From Cardiobacteriales bacterium (GTDB lineage Bacteria > Pseudomonadota > Gammaproteobacteria > Cardiobacteriales > Wohlfahrtiimonadaceae), in assembly GCA_030150565.1 (NCBI GenBank), contig JASLFR010000007.1, positions 1 to 13,266 of the forward strand: a DNA stretch of 13,266 bases, read 5' to 3'. A program made the translations under genes and the position numbers. Within the stretch, counting starts at the first letter, position 1; the number at the start of each line of letters is the position of its first letter. Below are positions 1 to 5,851 of this stretch, piece after piece. The notes beneath the pieces are model-generated. The model had not been told where the DNA came from and did not search any database. It saw only the letters and a list, made by a program, of their open reading frames with translations.

Positions 1-600
1 AATGAGATTGTGGGGCACTTCTTAGAGGCGCGTGCTGATGAGAGTGGGACTAGTGCTGTAATTAATGAGTTACTCAATAATGGTGGTATTGAGGCGGTTC
101 TTCTTACAGTTTCGCTCATCATCTTTGCGATGTGTTTTGGAGGCGTTTTAGAATTCACCAAGATGTTTGAAGTGATTGTGGCGCGTATTATGACTTTTGC
201 GAAGAGTACAGGTCGTCTTATCACGACAACAGTTGTCACCTGTGTCTCTGCCAATGCGATTAGCTGTGACCAATATATGGCGATTATTGTTCCAGCACGT
301 ATGTATGCTGAAGAGTATGAGAAGCGTGGTCTTAAAGCGAAAGTTCTTTCACGTACTGTTGAAGATGCGGGGACGATGACCTCTCCCTTGATCCCTTGGA
401 ATACTTGTGGAGCATTTATGACAGCAACGCTTGGAGTAAACTCTCTATCCTATCTTCCCTATACCTACCTCTGTCTCTTAAGCCCTGTAATTGCGATTAT
501 CTACGGTGTTACTGGCTTTGGAATTGAGTATATGGAAGGGGGAGAAGAGGATGCTGAAGATTATATTCCCACAGAATTTATCGAAAAGCGTCTCGATTAA
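1..600 (+). CDS. nhaC: Na+/H+ antiporter, NhaC family, C-terminal part (5' end outside window)
   Basis: An inner-membrane secondary transporter expected to exchange Na+ for protons. The frame is open from base 1 (Asn-Glu-Ile-Val-Gly-His...) with no start signal, so this is the last 199 residues of a longer protein; the GTG at base 10 is probably internal. Family identity rests on the NhaC-like block SRTVEDAGTMTSPLIPWNTC followed by GAFMTATLGV, and on at least three hydrophobic segments: IEAVLLTVSLIIFAMCFGGV, the ITTTVVTCVSANAI region, and a last one around YLCLLSPVIAIIYGVTGFGI. The tail is acidic and cytosol-like (EGGEEDAEDY). It ends at TAA and is followed by a strong hairpin terminator. NhaC-like antiporters vary in substrate (for example malate/Na+-lactate exchange), so the family is firmer than the exact substrate. 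Confidence 0.85.
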   Translation, partial: NEIVGHFLEARADESGTSAVINELLNNGGIEAVLLTVSLIIFAMCFGGVLEFTKMFEVIVARIMTFAKSTGRLITTTVVTCVSANAISCDQYMAIIVPARMYAEEYEKRGLKAKVLSRTVEDAGTMTSPLIPWNTCGAFMTATLGVNSLSYLPYTYLCLLSPVIAIIYGVTGFGIEYMEGGEEDAEDYIPTEFIEKRLD

Positions 601-644
601 TCATCTCTAACTGATCTAATCATCCTTTAATTAGAGTAATAGAA

Positions 645-675
645 GCCTCTAGAGCGATCGCTTTAGAGGCTTTTT
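645..675 (+). terminator. Rho-independent terminator of the antiporter gene
   Basis: A GC-containing inverted repeat, GCCTCTAGAGCG facing CGCTTTAGAGGC (645-670, one G-T pair, very short loop), is followed at once by five T. It lies 45 bases after the antiporter stop codon. Confidence 0.85.
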
Positions 676-1140
676 ATCTATCGGCCCAATTATTTTAGTC
701 TGTAACGCTCATTATTCATTCAATTAAGAGTGGGATTTTAGGGGAAATTCCGTTTTTCTCCTAAATTTTTTGACCTATTTTTAACCATCTTGAAGTTGCC
801 CATCTTTTAGTTATCGGAGCGATTTAAAATTCTTATTTACTGTTGAAAGATTGGTGAGCGATGCACTCCTCTTATTTGGAGAGAGTAACATTAAGATTAA
901 TGATCTAGTTGATTGATTCTATCTTTCTTCTCTCTTTGTTATCCCTTTTTTTAGCTATCTGTTTGATATGATCGATATCTTTTAATAGCTTTGTTTTTAT
1001 TATGTAAACTTATGGAGGCAGAATAGACTCAACAAAAGAGAATAATTCCACCTTTAACCACCATTTTTACTTAAAGAGAGATGAACCTTTAAAGGGGAAA
1101 AATTCCGCTAGCAATGTCTTTTTTGCATAACATATCGAGA
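676..1140. other. AT-rich stretch without a recognisable gene
   Basis: About 465 bases without an open frame that looks like a gene. The longest ATG-started frame noted on the + strand (from 869) stops after about 15 codons. Two similar palindromic motifs are present: GGGGAAATTCCG (741-752) and GGGGAAAAATTCCG (1094-1107). A 15-bp inverted repeat, GATAT-N5-ATATC, lies at 965-979. A TATTAT hexamer at 998-1003 could be a -10 box but has no good -35 at normal spacing. The stretch presumably contains the promoter of the downstream monooxygenase gene; I could not place it with confidence. A small RNA is possible but nothing specific supports one. Confidence 0.5.
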
Positions 1141-1156
1141 AGGGGAGTCAACCTTG

Positions 1157-1212
1157 AGCCTTCTATCGGCTTTCGATAGGGTAATAGCCCTTGTTTAATA
1201 ACCGATAGGTGA
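1157..1212 (+). promoter_or_regulatory. Leader of the monooxygenase gene with mutually exclusive hairpins over its Shine-Dalgarno
   Basis: Segment A, CTATCGG (1163-1169), can pair with B, CGATAG (1174-1179, 5-base loop), or with C, CCGATAG (1202-1208). C overlaps the AGGTGA Shine-Dalgarno sequence (1207-1212) of the ATG at 1215. B and C share the 7-mer CGATAGG. If A pairs with C, the freed B region can form a small hairpin, AGGG (1178-1181) with CCCT (1188-1191). The pairing is read directly from sequence; a regulatory role is inference. Confidence 0.35.
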
Positions 1213-1214
1213 AA

Positions 1215-2582
1215 ATGAATATTTCAGAAAGAAGAATTGCAATTTTAGGAGCAGGTCCAAGCGGCCTCGCACAATTAAGAGCCTTTCAATCCTTAAAAGA
1301 GCAGGGTGAGGAGATCCCTGAAATCGTCTGCTACGAGAAGCAGGAGGATTGGGGAGGCATGTGGCGCTACAACTGGGAGACAGGGATTGACCAAAATGGA
1401 GAGCCTGTTCATGGCAGTATGTACCGCTTTTTATGGTGTAATGGCCCAAAAGAGGGGCTAGAATTTGGTGATTACACCTTTGACGAACATTTTAAACGTC
1501 CGATGCCCTCGTATCTTCCCCGTGAAGTGCTTCTTCAATATATTTTAGGACGTGTTGAAAAATGCAACGTTGAAGCATATATCAAATTTAATCATGCGGT
1601 GCGCTGGGTCGATTATGATGAGCAAGAGGAAAAATTTCATGTTTCCGTAATGGATCACACCCAAGATCGTCTAATTACAGAGCGCTTTGATGATGTAATC
1701 GTTGCAACGGGGCATTTTTCAACACCCAACTATCCAAAAGTGGAGGGGCTCTCTAGCTTTCCTGGACGAGTACTGCATGCGCACGATTTTAGAGATGCGC
1801 GGGAATTTAAGGGACAACACCTCTTAATTATTGGTAGTAGCTACTCTGCAGAGGATATTGCAACGCAATGTTACAAATATGGGGCATCAAAGGTGACCTT
1901 TAGCTATCGCAGTCGTCCAATGCGTGGAGAGTGGCCAGAGAGTTTTAATCAGCATCCAGAACTCGATTATGTCTCTGATAAAAGAGCTCACTTTATCGAT
2001 GGAACGACTGAAGAGGTGGATACTATCCTCTTCTGTACAGGATATAAATTCAATTTCCCCTTTTTAACGGATCAGCTCCGTTTAAAGAGCGACCCAAGCC
2101 TCTATCCTGATGATCTTTATAAAGGGGTTGTTTCGATGGATCATCCCAATCTCTACTATTTAGGGATGCAGAATCAATACTTCACCTTCAATATGTTTGA
2201 TGCGCAGGCGTGGTATGTGCGGGATATTATTCAAGGGAAAATTGCGCTCCCCTCAAAAGAGGAGCAACGTGCAGATATTGATCAGTGGTTAGAGCGTTTA
2301 GCGGCCGCTGAGAATGATAATCAGTTTATCGATTTTCAGGCCGACTATATTAAAGATCTGCTAGCGGTAACGGATTATCCAGATTTCAAAGTGGATGAGC
2401 AGGGGGCGATCTTTAAAGAGTGGCTAAAAGATAAAGAGAAGGGGATTTTAGAGTTTAGAGATCTCTCTTACCGCTCTACAATTACTGGCACATTAGCAAG
2501 CCGACTCCCTAAGCCGTGGATGGAGATGTTTGAAGATAGAGCATCAGAGTTTTTAAAGTATGAGTTTCCCCCTTCGGAGTAG
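1215..2582 (+). CDS. tmm: Flavin-containing monooxygenase, trimethylamine monooxygenase (Tmm) type
   Basis: A soluble FAD- and NADPH-dependent monooxygenase, 455 residues. Bacterial FMOs of this type oxidise trimethylamine to trimethylamine N-oxide, and some also act on indole or sulfides. Visible motifs are the FAD Rossmann loop GAGPSG (12-17), MYRFLWCNGPKE with the family Asn (76), VIVATGHFSTP (from 161), the FMO signature FPGRVLHAHDF (182-192) and the NADPH loop GSSYSAED (207-214), whose Tyr210 is typical of bacterial Tmm. MFDAQAWYVRD and the C-terminal SYRSTITGT also fit remembered Methylophaga-type sequences, and the length is normal. ATG 1215 is preferred over in-frame GTG 1209 because AGGTGA (1207-1212) overlaps the GTG but sits correctly for the ATG. 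The gene is monocistronic, with a terminator behind it. No TMAO demethylase or TMA transporter is seen nearby, so the physiological substrate is inferred. Confidence 0.87.
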   Translation: MNISERRIAILGAGPSGLAQLRAFQSLKEQGEEIPEIVCYEKQEDWGGMWRYNWETGIDQNGEPVHGSMYRFLWCNGPKEGLEFGDYTFDEHFKRPMPSYLPREVLLQYILGRVEKCNVEAYIKFNHAVRWVDYDEQEEKFHVSVMDHTQDRLITERFDDVIVATGHFSTPNYPKVEGLSSFPGRVLHAHDFRDAREFKGQHLLIIGSSYSAEDIATQCYKYGASKVTFSYRSRPMRGEWPESFNQHPELDYVSDKRAHFIDGTTEEVDTILFCTGYKFNFPFLTDQLRLKSDPSLYPDDLYKGVVSMDHPNLYYLGMQNQYFTFNMFDAQAWYVRDIIQGKIALPSKEEQRADIDQWLERLAAAENDNQFIDFQADYIKDLLAVTDYPDFKVDEQGAIFKEWLKDKEKGILEFRDLSYRSTITGTLASRLPKPWMEMFEDRASEFLKYEFPPSE

Positions 2583-2635
2583 AAAAGCTCTTTAGTACGC
2601 TCTTATAAGAGTGTCTCGATTTCATAATTGATCAA

Positions 2636-2664
2636 AGCCCTCTACATTTGTAGGGGGCTATTTT
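2636..2664 (+). terminator. Rho-independent terminator after the monooxygenase gene
   Basis: AGCCCTCTACA (2636-2646) pairs with TGTAGGGGGCT (2649-2659, one T-G pair), followed by ATTTTATTT. A smaller palindrome, ACGCTCTTATAAGAGTGT (2597-2614), lies upstream and has no T-run. Confidence 0.85.
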
Positions 2665-2727
2665 ATTTCTATTGCGTTGATCGCTCTGTAGAATAGAGCA
2701 GTACCGATTAATAAGGAGAATTGAGAG

Positions 2728-3144
2728 ATGATTAATAGGAGTAAAAAGGGGAGAGAGCAGGCGTTAAAATCCCCGTGCCCCTGCCATTCGGGGCTAAGAT
2801 ACGCCCTTTGCTGCGCCCCTTTTCATAGGGGTGAGCATTATCCCGATCATCCTGAAGTATTGATGCGTTCGCGCTATTCAGCCTTCTATTACAACGAAAT
2901 CGATTATCTGAAGAAGAGCTGGCACTCAACCACTCAGCCTAAAGATCTTAAGGAGCAGGAGGGGGCTCAATGGATCGCTCTAAAGATTATTGATTATGAA
3001 ATAATTGATATTAATGAAGCGTATGTCACCTTTGAGGCCCGTTATCGAGAGGAGAATCGGGTCTATAAAATGTGTGAAAAGAGCCGTTTTACCCAAGAAG
3101 CGGGACGTTGGGTCTATTTAGATGGGGAGGTTGATTATGTTTAA
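2728..3144 (+). CDS. ychJ: YchJ-family (UPF0225) SEC-C motif protein
   Basis: A small cytosolic protein of 138 residues. The N-terminus carries the zinc-binding SEC-C-like cluster CPCHSGLRYALCC (Cys17, Cys19, Cys28, Cys29). It is followed by the family block MRSRYSAFYYNEIDYLKKSW (46-65), and the C-terminal half has the NTF2-like YchJ pattern (VTFEARYREENRVYKMCEKS, then RFTQEAGRWVYLDGEVDYV). E. coli YchJ has a second SEC-C motif at its C-terminus; here the protein ends before that point, so it is a one-motif form. An N-terminal extension of about 14 basic residues precedes the cluster. The start is supported by AAGGAG (2713-2718). The biochemical role of the family is not established; SEC-C motifs bind zinc and in SecA contact SecB and ribosomes. 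Its last 8 bases overlap the next gene. Confidence 0.85.
   Translation: MINRSKKGREQALKSPCPCHSGLRYALCCAPFHRGEHYPDHPEVLMRSRYSAFYYNEIDYLKKSWHSTTQPKDLKEQEGAQWIALKIIDYEIIDINEAYVTFEARYREENRVYKMCEKSRFTQEAGRWVYLDGEVDYV
3124..3130 (+). promoter_or_regulatory. Ribosome binding site deciding the esterase start
   Basis: GGGGAGG inside the end of the YchJ gene lies 6 bases before ATG 3137. The earlier in-frame ATG at 3122 would sit upstream of this site and would add five residues in front of the signal peptide, so 3137 is the better start. Confidence 0.7.
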
Positions 3145-3766
3145 TTTAAAAAACTATCTTCTATTATCCGTTCTATTTTTTATTACAGCATGTGGAGGAG
3201 ATTCTTACCGAGGGGAGCGGCTCGCTCCTGATGCGGTGATTTTAGCATTTGGGGATAGCATCACTTACGGCTATAACGCTAATCGAGAGCAATCTTATCC
3301 AGCACATCTCACCACTCTTTCTGGAAGAACAGTGGTAAATGCTGGGGTGAGCGGGGAGCGTGCAGAAGAGGCGCGCCATAGAATAGATTTAGAGCTTGAT
3401 CGCCATCAACCTCAATTGGTGATTATTGAGCTAGGTGGGAATGATTTTTTAGCACGCCGTAGTGAGGCGTTGGTAAAGGAGGATCTACGCTCCATTATTC
3501 GAGCAGTGAAGGGGCGAGATATTGAGGTTGCATTGGTAGCTGTCCCTACCTTAACCCCTGCAGCGGTGATTGTTGGCAGAGCGAGTGATGCGAGCCTCTA
3601 TAAAGAGTTAGCGAAGGAGGAGGGTATTCTACTTATCCCTAATCATCTCTCTAAAATCTTGAGCGATGAGGAACTGCGCTCTGATCAGATTCACCCTAAC
3701 GCTAAAGGGTATCGATTACTAGCTGAAGCGATCGATCGAGCCTTAAGAGAGGCGAATCTTCTCTAG
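3137..3766 (+). CDS. tesA: GDSL/SGNH esterase of the TesA (acyl-CoA thioesterase I / lysophospholipase) family, predicted lipoprotein
   Basis: An SGNH hydrolase expected to act on acyl esters or thioesters outside the cytoplasm, 209 residues. The N-terminus is a lipoprotein signal: Lys5, a hydrophobic stretch LLLSVLFFITA and the lipobox Cys19, so the enzyme is probably lipid-anchored in the cell envelope. All four SGNH blocks are visible: LAFGDSITYG with nucleophile Ser41, Gly70 in NAGVSGE, GGND with Asn102, and DQIHPN with Asp183 and His186. E. coli TesA is a soluble periplasmic protein with an ordinary signal peptide, so the lipobox is a difference. The gene overlaps the YchJ stop by 8 bases, suggesting translational coupling. 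No clear terminator follows; transcription may run on into the riboswitch leader of the rib genes. The substrate cannot be told from sequence: esterase, thioesterase and lysophospholipase are all possible. Confidence 0.87.
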   Translation: MFNLKNYLLLSVLFFITACGGDSYRGERLAPDAVILAFGDSITYGYNANREQSYPAHLTTLSGRTVVNAGVSGERAEEARHRIDLELDRHQPQLVIIELGGNDFLARRSEALVKEDLRSIIRAVKGRDIEVALVAVPTLTPAAVIVGRASDASLYKELAKEEGILLIPNHLSKILSDEELRSDQIHPNAKGYRLLAEAIDRALREANLL

Positions 3767-3774
3767 AGATAAAA

Positions 3775-3805
3775 TTGTTTTATGAAGCTCTGCCGATTAT
3801 TTAAT
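3775..3805 (+). promoter_or_regulatory. Possible promoter of the riboflavin operon
   Basis: TTGTTT (3775-3780) and TTTAAT (3800-3805) lie 19 bases apart, which is longer than ideal. Transcription from here would start near 3812, before the first base of the aptamer at 3851, as needed. This is a weak call; a start nearer TATTAA (3840-3845) would begin within the first helix. Confidence 0.3.
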
Positions 3806-3850
3806 CAGTGAAAGGGTGGGAATGTGGTATCCTTTTCTCTATTAAATAAA

Positions 3851-3972
3851 TTATCTTTGGGGCAGGGTGAGCGAGAGATCGCATTTCCCGACCGGCGGTG
3901 ATAGTCCGCGAGCGCAAGCTGATCTTGGTGAAATTCCAAAACCGACAGTAAAGTCTGGATGATAAAAGATAA
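3851..3972 (+). ncRNA. FMN riboswitch aptamer (RFN element)
   Basis: Senses flavin mononucleotide and shuts off the riboflavin genes. Conserved RFN elements appear in order: GGGGCAGGGTG (3859-3869), TTCCCGACCGGCGGT, ATAGTCCGCGAGCG, TTGGTGAAATTCCAAAACCG, GACAGTAAAGTCTGGATG. Closing helix P1 is a perfect 8-bp match, TTATCTTT (3851-3858) with AAAGATAA (3965-3972). Loop 2 carries an extra hairpin, GCGA-GAGA-TCGC (3871-3882). It lies directly upstream of ribD, as known for this family. Confidence 0.97.
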
Positions 3973-3982
3973 ACTAATAGAA

Positions 3983-4000
3983 GAGGGGGAAATCCCCCTT
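3983..4000 (+). other. GC-rich hairpin in the riboswitch expression platform
   Basis: AGGGGG (3984-3989) pairs with CCCCCT (3994-3999) around an AAAT loop, with a further G-T pair. No T-run follows, so it is not itself a terminator. Its G-run and C-run could compete with GCCCC (4064-4068) and GGGG (3859-3862 or 4080-4083), adding alternative folds between aptamer and terminator. Confidence 0.5.
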
Positions 4001-4062
4001 GAGTGTAGAGTAGATCGATAAGATTTTGCTCTCTCTACTTATTATTGAGTGCTATTAGTAGA

Positions 4063-4091
4063 AGCCCCAAACTAAATTTGGGGCTTTTTTT
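4063..4091 (+). terminator. FMN-controlled intrinsic terminator ending at the ribD start codon
   Basis: AGCCCCAAA (4063-4071) pairs perfectly with TTTGGGGCT (4077-4085), followed by seven T (4085-4091). The next base is the A of the ribD ATG. The sequence TTTGGGGC recurs at 3856-3863 within the aptamer, giving an 8-bp antiterminator partner for 4064-4071. GGGG at 4080-4083 is also the only Shine-Dalgarno-like sequence for ATG 4092. Confidence 0.9.
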
Positions 4092-5219
4092 ATGGAAAAA
4101 ATGAGACAGAATCAAGATCGGGAATATCTTCTAAAAACGATTGAGATCGCTAAAAGAGGGTATGGCAGAGTCTCGCCAAATCCTTATGTTGGAGCGTTAG
4201 TCGTTAAAGAGGGGGTGGTGATTGGTGAGGGATTTCATCAAGGAGCAGGATTGCCCCACGCTGAAGTGAATGCGATTAAAGATGCAGAGTCTAACGGCTT
4301 CTCCGTAGAGGGAGCAACTCTCTATGTCAGCCTTGAGCCGTGCTGTTTTGAGGGGAAGACCCCTGCTTGTACCGATCTTATTATTGAATCGAAATTGGCG
4401 CGGGTTGTCACGGCGCTCACCGATCCTAATCCCAAAGTCTCTGATAGAGGGCATCAAATATTACGGGAAGCGGGGATTGAGGTTTTGGCGAATCTTCTTC
4501 CTGAAGAGGGGCGCACGCTGATTGAATTCTTTCTCCATAATCAGATTGAGAAGCGCCCTTTCGTCACCTTAAAAGCTGCGCTAAGTTTAGATGGAAAGCT
4601 TGCAACTAAAACGGGTGATTCGCAATGGATTACGGGGGAAGCTGCACGTAAAAAGGCGCACTATTTAAGAGGATTACACGATGCGATTATTATCGGAAAG
4701 GGGACTCTCCTTGCAGATAATCCAACGCTCAATGTCCGTTACGGATTTACTCCTAAAATGCCCCACCGCCTCCTATTAATTAACGATTTTGAGGGGCTCT
4801 CTCGTGAGGTGATTCAATCTTACCAACTCTTTGATACCTCTATTGCTCCAACCACAATTCTCTATCGAGAGGGGGCTGAAGTCCCTCAATCAATCAGCGC
4901 AGAGTGTGAAGCGAAGGCTGTCAAACTCGTTTCCCTTAAAGAGAGCACTCCTGAAGAGGTTTTAACATTTTGTGCTGATGCAGGATTGATGAGTCTCTTT
5001 ATTGAAGGGGGCGCAGGGCTCTACAACTCATTTATCAATGCTGATTGTGTAGATCGATACTCCCTCTTTTACGGTCCAAAATTGATTGGAAGTAATCAGG
5101 CGTTAGAGCTGTGGCAAGAGAGCCCGATTGAGGTGTTAGCAGATGCTCCAGAGATAGAGATTAAAGAGATGGGAGCAGTAGCAGAATCCTTTTTTATCAG
5201 CGCAGATCGGAGAAGATAA
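4092..5219 (+). CDS. ribD: Bifunctional diaminohydroxyphosphoribosylaminopyrimidine deaminase / 5-amino-6-(5-phosphoribosylamino)uracil reductase
   Basis: A cytosolic enzyme for the second and third steps of riboflavin synthesis: deamination, then NADPH-dependent reduction of the GTP-derived pyrimidine. 375 residues, the normal length for a fused RibD. The N-terminal deaminase domain (about 1-145) has SPNPYVGALVV (28-38), the zinc ligand and catalytic pair His56-Ala-Glu58, and LEPCCFEGKTPAC with zinc ligands Cys84 and Cys93. The reductase domain begins near RPFVTLKAALSLDGKLAT (155-172) and continues through DSQWITG and ADNPTLNVR to FIEGGAGL. ATG 4092 follows the terminator T-run directly; its only Shine-Dalgarno candidate is the GGGG 8 bases upstream, inside the terminator arm. 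In-frame ATG 4101 is an alternative with weaker support. It is first in the riboflavin operon, one base from ribE. Confidence 0.96.
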   Translation: MEKMRQNQDREYLLKTIEIAKRGYGRVSPNPYVGALVVKEGVVIGEGFHQGAGLPHAEVNAIKDAESNGFSVEGATLYVSLEPCCFEGKTPACTDLIIESKLARVVTALTDPNPKVSDRGHQILREAGIEVLANLLPEEGRTLIEFFLHNQIEKRPFVTLKAALSLDGKLATKTGDSQWITGEAARKKAHYLRGLHDAIIIGKGTLLADNPTLNVRYGFTPKMPHRLLLINDFEGLSREVIQSYQLFDTSIAPTTILYREGAEVPQSISAECEAKAVKLVSLKESTPEEVLTFCADAGLMSLFIEGGAGLYNSFINADCVDRYSLFYGPKLIGSNQALELWQESPIEVLADAPEIEIKEMGAVAESFFISADRRR

Positions 5220-5220
5220 G

Positions 5221-5850
5221 ATGTTTACAGGCATTATTGAAGAGCGGGGCGAGATCACCCAAATCACCCACCAGACCAATATTACACGATTAACGATTGC
5301 GGCAAAGAGGGTGCTGGAAGATGTCAAACTTGGTGATAGTATCGCCGTTAATGGCGTCTGTTTAACAGTGACAACCTTCGGTGCCGATTACTTTACGGCT
5401 GATCTTATGCCCGAGACCTTAAAGCGGACTGGGTTTGATCAATATAGAGAAGAGCGTATTGTCAATCTTGAGCGAGCCTTACGTGTGGGGGATCGATTAG
5501 GGGGACATCTTGTGAGTGGCCATATTGATGGTGAGGCGAAATTGACCAAGATAGATGATCTTGGTGATGTACATGAGCTAACTTTTACTCTCGCAAAGCC
5601 ACACGGAGGGCTCATTATTCCTAAAGGTTCTATTGCTATCGATGGGGTAAGTTTGACGATTATCTCAGTCACCCCTACAACCTTTAAAGTTGGAATTATT
5701 CCTCACACTTTTTCGGAGACAAATCTCTCAACCTTAAAGGTTGGGGATCGCATCAATATTGAGTTTGATATCTATGGCAAATATGTACAAGCGCAGCGGG
5801 GAGATGAGAAATCGCTCAGCTATCAGCAGCTATCGGAATGGGGTTATTAA
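5221..5850 (+). CDS. ribE: Riboflavin synthase, alpha chain
   Basis: Converts two molecules of 6,7-dimethyl-8-ribityllumazine into riboflavin and the pyrimidinedione, the last step of the pathway, working as a trimer in the cytosol. 209 residues. It has the invariant N-terminus MFTGIIE and two lumazine-binding barrels in tandem: the first with GDSIAVNGVCLTVT (38-51), the second with GGHLVSGHIDG (94-104) and KGSIAIDGVSLTI (135-147). A short C-terminal tail follows YGKYVQA. The start is supported by GGAG (5209-5212), 8 bases upstream and inside the end of ribD. Only one base separates it from ribD and one from ribBA, so the three are co-transcribed under the FMN riboswitch. In E. coli the equivalent gene is called ribC (ribE). 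Confidence 0.96.
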   Translation: MFTGIIEERGEITQITHQTNITRLTIAAKRVLEDVKLGDSIAVNGVCLTVTTFGADYFTADLMPETLKRTGFDQYREERIVNLERALRVGDRLGGHLVSGHIDGEAKLTKIDDLGDVHELTFTLAKPHGGLIIPKGSIAIDGVSLTIISVTPTTFKVGIIPHTFSETNLSTLKVGDRINIEFDIYGKYVQAQRGDEKSLSYQQLSEWGY

Positions 5851-5851
5851 T

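Noticed and set aside
1195..1449. Minus-strand 84-codon frame at the start of the monooxygenase gene
   Set aside because: Antisense to conserved FMO coding sequence and without protein-like features.
3122..3136. Earlier ATG for the GDSL lipoprotein
   Set aside because: It precedes the GGGGAGG ribosome site and would put MGRLI before an otherwise complete lipoprotein signal.
3984..3999. GGGGG/CCCCC hairpin as a terminator
   Set aside because: No T-run follows; it sits in the middle of the riboswitch platform, and the real terminator is at 4063-4091.
5741..5851. 37-residue upstream extension of the RibBA reading frame
   Set aside because: It lies wholly inside ribE in another frame, does not resemble DHBP synthase N-termini, and the start at 5852 fits the one-base spacing seen between ribD and ribE.
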